64,000 nt of DNA from Geobacter sp. FeAm09 (GTDB lineage: Bacteria > Desulfobacterota > Desulfuromonadia > Geobacterales > Pseudopelobacteraceae). The translations under genes and the position numbers were made by a program. The notes beneath the pieces were generated by a model. It was not told where the DNA came from and ran no database searches. It saw only the letters and a list, made by a program, of their open reading frames with translations. Below, piece after piece: positions 1-8,071 of this stretch (its first letter is position 1; each line of letters starts with the position of its first letter). The DNA lies in assembly GCF_008330225.1 (NCBI RefSeq), contig NZ_CP042466.1:1002501-1066500 (forward strand). The letters run 5' to 3'.

Positions 1-108
1 GAACTCCGGGTGGCTGTGGGCCGTGTACGCTTCGACGCTCCCCAGGGTGCGGCGCATGTTCACGAAGGGGAGGGCGGGGTCGCTCCAGAAGGTATGGGTG
101 GCGTTCAT
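1..108 (-). CDS. AraC-type transcriptional regulator, N-terminal fragment
   Basis: Reading frame that enters from the left edge on the minus strand; only its first 36 codons are inside the window. It starts at an ATG preceded by an AGGGA ribosome site. The sequence contains FWSDPALPFVNMRR followed by an AHSHPEF segment. This is the usual opening of AraC-family regulators with a cupin-type effector domain, whose first metal/ligand-like strand carries the H-x-H motif. The DNA-binding part would lie outside the window, so the family call rests on a short stretch and its targets cannot be guessed. Confidence 0.5.
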   Translation of the reverse strand, partial: MNATHTFWSDPALPFVNMRRTLGSVEAYTAHSHPEF

Positions 109-189
109 CTGCGTGGTCCCTGCGGGTGGTGGAATAGGTGCGGCGCGCGGTGCGGGACAAGCCTACTCCCGATTTCCTGCCGGCGTCAA

Positions 190-235
190 CCGCCATGAAA
201 CGAGGCGCCCGGAATGCCTCCGGACGCCCGGCGTT
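190..235 (-). terminator. hairpin downstream of the P460 gene
   Basis: On the minus strand GGCGTCCGGA pairs with TCCGGGCGCC around a 5-nt loop just after the cytochrome P460 stop codon. The following T-run is short (TCGTTTC), so it is a weak intrinsic terminator at best. Confidence 0.4.
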
Positions 236-254
236 TCCTGCGGCCGTTCACCGC

Positions 255-749
255 CTAGGGGACCGTGACGATCCTGGTGAAGAGGTAATCGTTGTCGGCC
301 ACCGGCGTATGGCAGCCGAAGCACTCCTGGACAAATCCCGCGTCCTTGCCGTAAGGCTTCAGCTCATTCCCCACGAAGCGGGCATAGCCCCATCCCCCGG
401 TCACCCGGTATTTCACGGCGTCCTTCACCATGAACTCCACTTGGGCGAAGGCCCCGGGCACGGTGGCTACCGGGAAGGAGGGGTGCTTATCCGCCTTCCA
501 GGCCACCTTGGCCAGCACGCTGCCGTCCGGGAGCGGCCTGGTGCCGGCGCGCAGCGCCGCAACGGCGATCTCGTTGCCGGTGACGACGCGGATATGCCCC
601 TTGTCCTCCCGGTAGGACGGGGCCACGACTTTCCAGGTCATGTAGCCGGGATACAGGGCGATGCCGTTGGGAGCCACCGGTCTGTCCGTGGCGCCGCCCG
701 AGCCTGCAACCGCGAGCAGGACTGCACAAGCCGCAACGATTTTCAGCAT
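255..749 (-). CDS. Cytochrome P460 family protein, secreted
   Basis: A 164-residue protein with a short N-terminal signal peptide (hydrophobic segment about residues 5-19) and one c-type heme motif, CFGCH, near residue 145. Its spacing to the C-terminus and the YPGYMTWKVVAPSYRED opening are typical of the cytochrome P460 family. P460 hemes are known for hydroxylamine or NO chemistry. In Geobacteraceae the role is unproven, so detoxification of reactive nitrogen is inference. It follows the outer-membrane protein gene directly on the same strand (the annotated frames overlap by a few bases), suggesting co-transcription. Confidence 0.75.
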   Translation of the reverse strand: MLKIVAACAVLLAVAGSGGATDRPVAPNGIALYPGYMTWKVVAPSYREDKGHIRVVTGNEIAVAALRAGTRPLPDGSVLAKVAWKADKHPSFPVATVPGAFAQVEFMVKDAVKYRVTGGWGYARFVGNELKPYGKDAGFVQECFGCHTPVADNDYLFTRIVTVP

Positions 750-1780
750 ATTCTCCCCCTTTGGGCGAAGGCGCGCGGCGCCTCCGCCGGTAATGGAACG
801 GCTGTGCCAAGCATAGCAGGGAATCGGCTCTTGGCAACGGGAGAGGCCGGGGCGCTATCCCCGGGGGGGCACCAGGCGAACTTGAGGGCCACGCGGCCGA
901 AGGGGGCCGCGTCCAGGTTCAGGTCGCCCCGTTTGCTGTTGTAGAAGACGAACTCCCTGGCGAAGGCATAGCCTCCGGCGACGCCGAGCCTGGCGAAGGA
1001 ACAGACCTGGATGTCGGCCCCGACCACTGCCCGGTAATCCCGATAGCTGAGGGCGCCGGCGCCCAGGGCGGCGTCGTGCAGTTGGTATTCGCCCCCGGAA
1101 AACTCGGCCCCCGCGTACAGCTCGGTCTCCTTGTCCGGCCGGTAGACGACGCCGGTGCGGGGGAAGCCCAAGGCAAAGGTCCACTGCGGCGCCGGGGTGT
1201 ACACGAGCCCGAGCACCGGGAGGACCGGGTAGGAATGGTTCATGCCGGTGTAGGCGAGCCCCCCCAGGAGGAACAGGCTCGGGGAAACCTGGAGGCCGGC
1301 ATGGGTGGCCACCGGTACCCGGATGTCGCCCCCGGTGAAGGCCTTGAAGTCGCTGCCCACCGCCGGTGAGACCCGGAAGCCCAGGGTGAGCGCCTCATTG
1401 ATACGGTACTCCGCCCCCAGGTTCAGGGAGAGCGTATGGAGCGCGTCGGGGAGGCCGGCGACGGCCGGGGCGTCGATCTCCCGGAGCGAATAGCCCACGC
1501 CTGCGGAGAGGTTGAGGTTTGGGGCGACGGCGAAGCGCCGGACGACGTCGGCCTTCACCTCACCCATGGTGACGTCGCCGCCGGTGCTGCGGACCCTGCT
1601 GGCAGGGAGCCAGGCCGCATCCACCTTGGCCTCCATGGAGGGGAGCGGCCGGTCCATGGTGAGGGCGAGGGCTTCCTTGCCCGCCTCGGTCACCGTCTTC
1701 GTCTCCTGGGCCAGGGCGCAGGACCATGGGGCAAGCGCCATCATGCAGCAGAGGGTGGACAACGTAGCCTTCATGTTCAT
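743..1780 (-). CDS. Outer-membrane beta-barrel protein (DUF6268-like)
   Basis: A 345-residue reading frame with a signal peptide (MNMKATLSTLCCMMALAPWSC) and alternating hydrophobic strands with many aromatic, Gly and Tyr residues, as in outer-membrane barrels; it resembles DUF6268 proteins. I chose the ATG at 1780 because it has a GAAAGAGAGA ribosome site and gives a proper signal peptide. The barrel pattern ends near VALKFAW, yet about 45 low-complexity residues follow. The junction is a run of seven Gs (plus strand, about 863-869). One extra G would place a TAG at 855-857 shortly after FAW, so the true 3' end may be 855. Function unknown. Confidence 0.6.
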   Translation of the reverse strand: MNMKATLSTLCCMMALAPWSCALAQETKTVTEAGKEALALTMDRPLPSMEAKVDAAWLPASRVRSTGGDVTMGEVKADVVRRFAVAPNLNLSAGVGYSLREIDAPAVAGLPDALHTLSLNLGAEYRINEALTLGFRVSPAVGSDFKAFTGGDIRVPVATHAGLQVSPSLFLLGGLAYTGMNHSYPVLPVLGLVYTPAPQWTFALGFPRTGVVYRPDKETELYAGAEFSGGEYQLHDAALGAGALSYRDYRAVVGADIQVCSFARLGVAGGYAFAREFVFYNSKRGDLNLDAAPFGRVALKFAWCPPGDSAPASPVAKSRFPAMLGTAVPLPAEAPRAFAQRGRIC

Positions 1781-1944
1781 TGCGTCGATCTCTCTTTCCG
1801 TGAAATCAGGTGGGGGAACAGGCCCACGGGTACCGCGCCCCACGGGCGGCTCCGGTGGCTCATGCCGCCCGCCTCCATGAAACCGCACCGATAGTAGGGG
1901 AGATCGCGGAAGCCGTCAAGCCGGTTGGCCGCGGCCGTCCGTCG

Positions 1945-2373
1945 TCAGACCTGTCCGTCGCGGGGGCTCCTGTGCGCCGGCCGTTTCGGCCCGAGCGCAT
2001 ACTTTTTGTCTTCCGTCATGACATGGTCGATGAGCCATTTCCAGAGATGCAGGACGATCTCCTTCGACACCACCACCTCATTGGTCCCGTGGGCGTGGCG
2101 GTACTTGTCCATCCTGGCGGCGAACGTCCGGTGCTCGGCGATGTGCTGCTCCATGCCGCCGTAGCCCAGCTCTTTCATATGCTGCTCCTCGGCATGGAAG
2201 TGATAGGTGCTGTAGGACGCCAGCTCTTCGATGATCGCAGCCAACGGGGCGGTTTCATTCCTTTTCAGGCAGGTGTCGTAGAGTTTGTTGAATATGCCGA
2301 ACAGCTTCTTGTGATGATTGTCCAGCTCTTCGTCGGCTACGGAATAGGTGTTGTTCCAGGTGAAATGCTCCAT
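1945..2373 (-). CDS. Bacteriohemerythrin
   Basis: A 142-residue single-domain hemerythrin. The diiron ligands are visible in order: HHKKLFG, YHFHAEEQHM, a later H-x4-H, and HLWKWLIDHVMTED near the C-terminus. The start at MEHFTW is preferred over a longer frame because this is where family members begin. Hemerythrins bind O2 reversibly; in anaerobes they are thought to scavenge or sense oxygen. No signal peptide, so cytoplasmic. A second, divergent copy lies at 46429-46836. Confidence 0.9.
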   Translation of the reverse strand: MEHFTWNNTYSVADEELDNHHKKLFGIFNKLYDTCLKRNETAPLAAIIEELASYSTYHFHAEEQHMKELGYGGMEQHIAEHRTFAARMDKYRHAHGTNEVVVSKEIVLHLWKWLIDHVMTEDKKYALGPKRPAHRSPRDGQV

Positions 2374-2423
2374 GTTGCTTCTGCTCCCCTGATGCTGCCG
2401 GACGGTCGGCCATGCCGGTGATA

Positions 2424-3017
2424 TTACCATGTGCCCCAGTGAATCTTGTCCTTTTGGTACTTGTCCTTCGGCTTGTCCTCGCCGGTCGGGACGCCGACCA
2501 GTATGACGTTCAGCGGGATGACCGCGGCCGGTATGCCGAGCACGGCGCGCACATGCTTCATCTTGTCCTCATAGGGATATGAGGCGGTCCAATGCCCGCC
2601 AAGCCCCAGGGCCTCGGTGGCCAACAGGATGTTTTCGCTTGCGAGGGAGGCGTCGATGATCGCGAACTCCCTGCTCTTCATGTGGGCCTTTTCAGGCTCC
2701 GCGCAGACGATGATGACCGCCCCGGCCTTGTCGATGCCCCGCGCGTTGGGCAGGCCGGCGGCCAGGGCCGCCCGTGTCGCAGGGTCGGTTATCACTACGA
2801 ACGACCACGGCTGCTGGTTGACCGCCGTCGGCGCGGCCATTCCGGCCCGTATGATCTTGTCCAGGTCCGCCGTGCTGACGGCCGCTCCGGTAAAGGATTT
2901 CACGCTCTTCCTGGAATGGATGACGGAAAAGGTGTCTTTCGCCGCTGCCGTTTCCTTGGCTGCAACGGACCCTGCCAACAGCAAGCCGGCCATCAGGCAA
3001 ACAAAGGTGATTCTCAT
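2424..3017 (-). CDS. Secreted nitroreductase-family flavoprotein
   Basis: A 197-residue protein whose start at MRITFV gives a clear signal peptide (hydrophobic core about residues 4-20, Ala-rich cleavage site). The rest is a nitroreductase fold: SRKSVKSFTG at the FMN-phosphate site, AAPTAVNQQPW, then the GLGGHWTASYP segment. Family members are FMN-dependent NAD(P)H oxidoreductases and normally cytoplasmic, so export is unusual. Either the flavin is loaded outside and reduced by another donor, or the protein is tethered. Substrate unknown. It is upstream of the hemerythrin on the same strand. Confidence 0.8.
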   Translation of the reverse strand: MRITFVCLMAGLLLAGSVAAKETAAAKDTFSVIHSRKSVKSFTGAAVSTADLDKIIRAGMAAPTAVNQQPWSFVVITDPATRAALAAGLPNARGIDKAGAVIIVCAEPEKAHMKSREFAIIDASLASENILLATEALGLGGHWTASYPYEDKMKHVRAVLGIPAAVIPLNVILVGVPTGEDKPKDKYQKDKIHWGTW

Positions 3018-3229
3018 GCCTCGAACCTCCACTGATGATGTCGTTTCCCCCCTCAAAAAAACGCCCATGGCGGAAACAGTGGGCGATTGTGCTCTGGTCC
3101 GGACAGCTTGTCAACGGATTAACTGGCCGGCTGGCGGGATTGGCCGGCCGCTCTTCCCAGCGCCGGTTTCATAGTGGTGGTACAATTGGGAAACCGGCGT
3201 GGCAGTTTTCGGGGGGAAAGGGTGCGGCA

Positions 3230-3553
3230 ATGAGGAGAGCGGCGCGGCGATACCGGATCGAACGGGGTTCCAGATGCGTCCTGCACCATGGGGGCACGGA
3301 TTACCCGGGGACGGTGGCAAACATCTCCCTGGGCGGCGCCTTGCTGCGCCTGAGCGGCGGAAGCCCCGCTCCCCTGCGCCCGGGGGCCGTGTGCGTCCTG
3401 CTGCTGTGCAGCAAGCCGCACCTCTGCCCGGTAAAGTACACCTGCCAGGTGGTCCGATGCGACGACGCCGCAATGGCGGTGCAATTCCACGAGCTCGACT
3501 ACGGGAGCTACCGGGTGAAGTGCCGGAAACTGCTGCTCGCCTTGACCGCATAA
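3230..3553 (+). CDS. PilZ domain protein (putative c-di-GMP effector)
   Basis: A 107-residue stand-alone PilZ domain. The N-terminal Arg-rich stretch provides the RxxxR motif and NISLGG matches the (D/N)xSxxG motif; together they form the c-di-GMP site in characterised PilZ proteins. Start ATG at 3230 follows a GGGGGGAAAGGG ribosome site. It is similar over its length to the PilZ protein at 13375-13716 (shared PVKYTC / PVRYAC and NISL-G), so the two are probably paralogues. No output domain, so it presumably acts by protein contact. Confidence 0.8.
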   Translation: MRRAARRYRIERGSRCVLHHGGTDYPGTVANISLGGALLRLSGGSPAPLRPGAVCVLLLCSKPHLCPVKYTCQVVRCDDAAMAVQFHELDYGSYRVKCRKLLLALTA

Positions 3554-3563
3554 TGACGGCAGG

Positions 3564-3590
3564 GGAGCCGCCCGGGCGGCTCCGCGTTTC
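3564..3590 (+). terminator. hairpin after PilZ gene
   Basis: GGAGCCGCC pairs with GGCGGCTCC immediately after the PilZ stop codon, followed by GCGTTTC. The stem is strong and the T-run weak. Confidence 0.45.
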
Positions 3591-3634
3591 AGGGCTCCGT
3601 TGCCCGGCGCCCCCGGCCCCGGCCGAAACGACCG

Positions 3635-4894
3635 CTACGCCGCACCCGCCTCCTCCACCGCCTCGTACGCCTTGTGGAACGCCTCGCCTATCTTCCCTTC
3701 CAGGCTCGACAGCACATTGCAGATCACCAGCCGGTCCAGGTTGGCTTCCACGGTCAGCAGGGACGAGGTGATGTGCAGGAGGGAGATTGCCGTGCCGTGC
3801 CCCGGATCGGCCAGGCCGGGGTTGCCGGGGCCGGAGAGGGAAATCTCCGATGTCTGCGGGAGCAGGCCGACCCGGGAGAAGAGCGCCCTGGGGCCGTCGG
3901 CTGCGCCGTGGCCGGCCATGGTGTAATAGGGGCGCAGGTAGTCCGGGTCCACGCCCGCCTCCAGGTCGGCAAGGGCCGGGTCTTCCGTGCCCAGCGCCGC
4001 GGCGGCCCAGCCGTACCGGTTTTCATAGCTTCTGCCGTATTTGGCGGCCAGGGCGAGGTAATTGTCCCGGAGGGCGGCGTATTCCCCCTCCTCCAGTTCC
4101 CGGCCACCCAGTTCCCGGCACCGCGCCCGATACCTCCGGGCCGCGCCATACTCCTCCATGTCGCCGTGGTACAGATACCGCTCGGCGACGTCGTTGCCGT
4201 GGCCGCGCACGAACGCGGCGATGACCGCCATCTCGTGCAGGGTGCGCCACCGTGCGTGGGCGCCGTCGGCATAGCCGTTCTTGAGCAGGCAGATGATCTC
4301 CGCGCAGATGCGGCAGCCGTTGGCGTGGAGCCCCGCGAGGACGTCATAGACCGGATTGCCCTCTTTGGCCGCCTTGGGCCAATAGTAATCGTTGAAGCTG
4401 TTCCCCGACTCCAGGGCGATATCGTAGAACATCTCCAGCAGGTCGAAGGCCGTGCCCCAGGTGTGCTCCAGGTCGGCGCAGAACTGCCGGTTTTCCTTCC
4501 GGGCGTGCTTCTGGTACTGCTTGAAGTTCTTCTTCAAGGTGTCGAAGATGATGGCCGAAACCTCCACCGCGATCTCGGGCAGGGAGTTCGACAGGTTCCC
4601 GGCGATTTCCTCGAACGCCTCGGCCAGGTCCTTGTTGTGGTCGATTTCGATGCGCACGCCACCGTTGCGGAATGCCGTCAGGTCCTCCGGGGTCTCCAGG
4701 GCCTCGTCCTCGTCGAACTTGTAGGCGCTGATATCCGCCGTTTGGGATATGGCCTGTTCCAGTTCCTTTATCTGCCCGCTGCTGAGCACGAACCCCTGCT
4801 CCCGGAATTTCTTCAGCAGGATATGGACGATAACCCGCTCCTCGGAAAGGGTCTTTGTCAGGGTCGTTTCAAACAGTTGCTGCAGTGTGTCCAT
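3635..4894 (-). CDS. DUF5677 domain-containing protein
   Basis: A 419-residue, mostly helical cytoplasmic protein without signal peptide. The C-terminal two thirds match the DUF5677 family in pattern: repeated helical blocks with ARWRTLHEMAVIAAF and later Asn/His-rich helices such as TMAGHGAADG. No catalytic motif that I recognise. It is a single gene. Its upstream region carries the dyad-box promoter described at 4979-5070, the same architecture found before the helicase-nuclease gene at 24447-29738, which hints at a shared stress or defence regulon (inference). Function unknown. Confidence 0.75.
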   Translation of the reverse strand: MDTLQQLFETTLTKTLSEERVIVHILLKKFREQGFVLSSGQIKELEQAISQTADISAYKFDEDEALETPEDLTAFRNGGVRIEIDHNKDLAEAFEEIAGNLSNSLPEIAVEVSAIIFDTLKKNFKQYQKHARKENRQFCADLEHTWGTAFDLLEMFYDIALESGNSFNDYYWPKAAKEGNPVYDVLAGLHANGCRICAEIICLLKNGYADGAHARWRTLHEMAVIAAFVRGHGNDVAERYLYHGDMEEYGAARRYRARCRELGGRELEEGEYAALRDNYLALAAKYGRSYENRYGWAAAALGTEDPALADLEAGVDPDYLRPYYTMAGHGAADGPRALFSRVGLLPQTSEISLSGPGNPGLADPGHGTAISLLHITSSLLTVEANLDRLVICNVLSSLEGKIGEAFHKAYEAVEEAGAA

Positions 4895-4978
4895 TGGTTC
4901 TCACCGATGTGTCGAGCTGGGGTTGCGGGTACGCCCCTGGGGGCACCCTGGAAAGCGGAAAGCTCCTCCGTTCGTACC

Positions 4979-5070
4979 CTTCTACGCCCTTAATGTGCCT
5001 ATTTCAACAGCAAAAACAATATGTTGAAAATATTACCACCCGGTCCGGAATGTTAAAAAAATTACCACAC
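4979..5070 (-). promoter_or_regulatory. Dyad-box promoter A (before DUF5677 gene)
   Basis: Reading on the minus strand: box 1 (5050-5070, GTGGTAATTTTTTTAACAT core), 8 bp, box 2 (5021-5041, GTGGTAATATTTTCAACAT core), 13 bp, TTGAAA (5002-5007), 17 bp, TAGAAG (4979-4984). The boxes start exactly 29 bp apart. Spacing and sequence agree with the sites at 30008-30098 and 42686-42777. I infer a sigma-70-type promoter with two upstream activator boxes; transcription would start about 80 bp before the DUF5677 ATG. Confidence 0.65.
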
Positions 5071-5104
5071 AACGGCCGTTTCCCCGAACGCCCCGTTTTC
5101 GCAC

Positions 5105-5138
5105 GAAAAAAAGGCGCCCGGACAACGACCGGACGCCT
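5105..5138 (-). terminator. Intrinsic terminator of PilZ gene
   Basis: On the minus strand AGGCG-x-CCGG pairs with CCGG-x-CGCCT around a 7-nt loop and is followed by seven Ts. It sits 20 bp after the PilZ stop codon and insulates the DUF5677 promoter. Confidence 0.8.
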
Positions 5139-5157
5139 CTGATTGTATCATTATGAC

Positions 5158-5511
5158 CTAGCCGGTTATGATGTCGGCCATGATGAAGGTTTCCTGGATG
5201 ACGGCATCGGGATCGTCGATCTTGGAAGCGATGAGCTCCCGCAGGTGGAAAAAGGAAGGGAGGTTGATCTCGTCGATCTTCAGTCCCACCCCCTGCTCCT
5301 GCTCGTAGATCACGGTGGCGGGAAACTGGAACTCTTTCCGCAGGTAGCGCGCCTTCACGTACACCTGCCGGCCGAGGGGGATCTTTTCCCCGGTCTTGAC
5401 GAACAGGCCCCGCAGGCTGATCTCCATAATCTCGCCGGCTATGACCCGATCGTCGTACTCGATCTCGGCCAGTACCGAGATTTCCACCCTGGTGAACCTT
5501 CGCGTGCTCAT
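5158..5511 (-). CDS. PilZ domain protein
   Basis: A 117-residue stand-alone PilZ domain. RRFTR gives the RxxxR motif. The second motif is EISLRG, with Glu where Asp or Asn is usual, so c-di-GMP affinity may be altered. The ATG at 5511 is chosen because the PilZ motif begins two residues later; a 19-residue upstream extension looks non-coding. Ends with a helical tail (FHLRELIASKID). It is not closely similar to the PilZ protein at 3230. Confidence 0.75.
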   Translation of the reverse strand: MSTRRFTRVEISVLAEIEYDDRVIAGEIMEISLRGLFVKTGEKIPLGRQVYVKARYLRKEFQFPATVIYEQEQGVGLKIDEINLPSFFHLRELIASKIDDPDAVIQETFIMADIITG

Positions 5512-5652
5512 TGGTCGTCCCGCCTCGCCCAAAGCGTCTCTTCGCTTTGTTTTTTTATAGGATAGCATACCATTTCAAATAGAAGTTTCCAATAGTTAAT
5601 GGCGCCAGTGGGGCGGTGGCGGGGTGGTGCGCGGGCGGGGGATACGGCGAGT

Positions 5653-5680
5653 CCCCGCCGCCGGGCGTGCGGCGGCGGGG
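5653..5680. terminator. Strong GC hairpin downstream of the cytochrome gene
   Basis: CCCCGCCGCC pairs perfectly with GGCGGCGGGG around an 8-nt loop. It lies 50 bp after the stop of the minus-strand seven-heme cytochrome gene. No T-run follows, so it may protect or pause the mRNA rather than terminate it. Confidence 0.45.
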
Positions 5681-5733
5681 CTGTGTATGGATGCTTCGTT
5701 TGCCGGGGGAGCAGCCGGCCGTTTTCCCTCCGG

Positions 5734-6432
5734 TCACTCGCCGAAGGGTATCTTCATGATGAATTTGGGATGGCAATCCTTGCAGTAGATCTCCGCCTTC
5801 CGGTGGCCGTAGTGGCAGGCTGTGCAGGCGATGGCCCCCAGGTGGGACGCGTGGGGGTTGGGGCCGTGGGGCTCCTTGGGTTTGGTCTTTTCCGCCAGGG
5901 TGTCGTAGGAACCGTGGCACGCCAGGCAACGGTCGTTCTCCACCGCAGCCCCCTTGACCGGCAGAGAGGCGCCGTGGCAGCCGGAGCAGGCCACCTGATG
6001 CTTGCCGTGGGCGGCCGCCAGCAATGCGCCCGCATCCAGGGAGGCCATGATCTCCCGGACCAGGGCCGCATCGTCGGCCGTGGGCTTGCCCAGGCTCCGG
6101 TCGCTCCCCCGGACGGTAAACCGTTTGCCCGGCGCGATGACGTGGCAGAGCTCGCACGACACGCCGCTTTTCGCCGTGACATGGGGGGCGTGGATGCGCG
6201 TGCCGAAGGGATCGGGGGCCGCCTTGCCCGCTGCGGCGGCCTTGGCGTGGCACGGCAGGCATGCGGCGATGGTGTCCTTTGCCACCGCCGGATGTTTGGG
6301 GCCGAGGTGCCCCTTCAGGTCCGCATGGCAGGGGCGGCAACTGCCGGCCGGTTTTTTGGGCGCGCCCTGGGCGCAGACGGCAAGGGTAAGGATACAACCG
6401 AGAGTGACGCTGATCCGCAAGACGTTTTTCAT
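5734..6432 (-). CDS. Seven-heme periplasmic c-type cytochrome
   Basis: A 232-residue protein with a signal peptide (MKNVLRISVTLGCILTLAVC) and seven CxxCH motifs in order: CRPCH, CLPCH, CELCH, CSGCH, CLACH, CTACH, CKDCH. Extra histidines (HPAVAKD, HGKHQ, HASHLG) can act as distal ligands. The last third, with NPHASHLGAIACTACHYGH and a final CKDCHPKF, resembles the tetraheme domain of Shewanella-type flavocytochrome c. The start gives a clean signal peptide; a longer frame does not. It lies 58 bp downstream of the flavoprotein gene, so it is the likely electron donor subunit of that enzyme. Confidence 0.85.
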   Translation of the reverse strand: MKNVLRISVTLGCILTLAVCAQGAPKKPAGSCRPCHADLKGHLGPKHPAVAKDTIAACLPCHAKAAAAGKAAPDPFGTRIHAPHVTAKSGVSCELCHVIAPGKRFTVRGSDRSLGKPTADDAALVREIMASLDAGALLAAAHGKHQVACSGCHGASLPVKGAAVENDRCLACHGSYDTLAEKTKPKEPHGPNPHASHLGAIACTACHYGHRKAEIYCKDCHPKFIMKIPFGE

Positions 6433-6490
6433 CGCGTACGCTCCTTGAACCGGGCTCCCATTCTCATGGAAGCCCGGTCGGCTCATGTGG

Positions 6491-8071
6491 TTACGCTTTC
6501 TCCGCCGCGGCGTTGAGCCCGGCGATCCTCCCGAAGACCGTGGCGTCGGGGATGGCGTTGCCCCCCAGACGGTTGGCGCCGTGGAGCCCGCCGGTCACCT
6601 CGCCCGCCGCATAGAGGTGCGGGATGGCCTTGCCCCAGATGTCCAGGACCCGGGTCTCCTTATCGACCCGGAGGCCGCCCATGGTATGGTGGACCGCTGG
6701 CCATTGGGCGATGGCGTAGTACGGCCCCTGCTCCAGGGAGATCATCTGCGGGGTGAAGTTCTTGCCGAATTCCGGGTCCTTCTTGTCGGCCAGGTAGCCG
6801 TTGTGCTTTCTGATGGTCTCGGTCAGCACGGCCGGGTCGAGGCCGATCCTGCCGGCCAGTTCGGCCAGGGAGCCGGCCCGCACGAAGCGGCCCCGGGCGA
6901 GCCCTTTTTCCACCTCTTCCCGGGTCCCCATCTTGCCGATCATCTGTTCGTTGAAGATGGAGAAGGTTTTTTTGCCGCCGGTGTTCAGTTCGGCGCGGGA
7001 TACCACGTCGCGCCGCTCCAGTTCGTTGACGAAGCGTTTACCCTTCTCATCCACGTAGACGATGCCGTAGCCCGGCCCGCGGAAGGGGTACACCGCCGGG
7101 GCGTCCAGGATGCCGGTCTCCGGGTCGGCGTAGGGGTAGAGCTGGATGAACGCCATCTGGATGGCCTCGGCCCCCACCGCCTGGGCGTAGCGGATCATCT
7201 CGCCCGTGGCCCCCTTGTGGTTGGTGCAGTTGTACCCCTTGTCCAGGGAGGGGTTGTAGACCTGGCGCATGGCCACGTCGCGGCTGAACCCGCCCGAGGC
7301 GAGAATAAGGGCCTTCTTCGCCCTGATGTTGACCGGCCCGCGGCCGGAGGCGACCTCCACCCCCAGGACCGGGCCGTCCACGTCCTTGCGCCAGATCCAG
7401 GACACCGTGCTTTTCAGGCGGATTTTGGCGCCGCGGTGTTCGGCGATCTTGCGCAGCGCTTCGGTGTAGCCCCGGCCGACCCCTTCCACGCAGGTATGGG
7501 TGCGGTATTTGCTGTGGCCGCCGGTGCGGTTCAGCACGTCCCGCAGCTTCAAGCCCCCTTCGTCGATCATCCAGTCCAGGGCCTTGGGGGCACCGGCGGT
7601 GAGGATCTCCACCAGTTCCGGGCTGCCGTAGTAATCCCCACCCTTCAGAGTATCCTTGGTGTGGGTCTCGGCGCTGTCGTCCCCCAGGTTATGTTTTTCC
7701 CGCAGGTGCAGTTCGTCGGTCCAGGCGTTGTACTCGCCGCCGTTGATGATGGAGTTGCCCCCGTACACCGGCATTTTTTCCAGGATGATCACGGACGCGC
7801 CCTTGCCTGCGGCCTCGGCGGCGGCCGCAAGGCCGGCGAAGCCGGAGCCGATCACGACCACGTCATAGGTCTCGTGCCATTTCTTGGGGAGTTGCCGTTT
7901 ACCGGCCGCCTCTGCGGACGATGCGGCCAGATCCAGGGCAAAAGCCCCGGAAGCCGTAGCCAGCCCGACGGCGAGGGAGGTCTTGAGAAAATCCCGCCTG
8001 CCGTTGTCCTTCGCGCCGTTCATGGTGTCATCCTGCCGCTGCTTGAACCCTGCATCACTGAGATCGTTCAT
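6491..8071 (-). CDS. Tat-exported flavocytochrome-c-type reductase, flavin subunit
   Basis: A 526-residue FAD protein with a twin-arginine signal (RRDFLK near residues 25-30). VVVIGSGFAGLAAA is the FAD dinucleotide fold; later come the fumarate-reductase/urocanate-reductase motifs KGKRFVNELERRD, VHHTMGG and HGANRLGGNA. The Arg of ERRD (proton donor in Shewanella flavocytochrome c3), the His of HHTMGG and the Arg of NRLGG are all present. The usual His in the AHPT motif appears to be Tyr here (FIQLYPY), as I recall for urocanate reductases, so the acceptor may not be fumarate. Heme domains are supplied by the separate seven-heme cytochrome downstream. A GGAAAGGAG ribosome site supports the start. 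Confidence 0.85.
   Translation of the reverse strand: MNDLSDAGFKQRQDDTMNGAKDNGRRDFLKTSLAVGLATASGAFALDLAASSAEAAGKRQLPKKWHETYDVVVIGSGFAGLAAAAEAAGKGASVIILEKMPVYGGNSIINGGEYNAWTDELHLREKHNLGDDSAETHTKDTLKGGDYYGSPELVEILTAGAPKALDWMIDEGGLKLRDVLNRTGGHSKYRTHTCVEGVGRGYTEALRKIAEHRGAKIRLKSTVSWIWRKDVDGPVLGVEVASGRGPVNIRAKKALILASGGFSRDVAMRQVYNPSLDKGYNCTNHKGATGEMIRYAQAVGAEAIQMAFIQLYPYADPETGILDAPAVYPFRGPGYGIVYVDEKGKRFVNELERRDVVSRAELNTGGKKTFSIFNEQMIGKMGTREEVEKGLARGRFVRAGSLAELAGRIGLDPAVLTETIRKHNGYLADKKDPEFGKNFTPQMISLEQGPYYAIAQWPAVHHTMGGLRVDKETRVLDIWGKAIPHLYAAGEVTGGLHGANRLGGNAIPDATVFGRIAGLNAAAEKA

Noticed and set aside
6491-8071. Naming the flavin subunit as fumarate reductase
   Set aside because: The substrate-site His appears replaced by Tyr and the partner cytochrome has seven hemes, so a specific substrate name is not justified.
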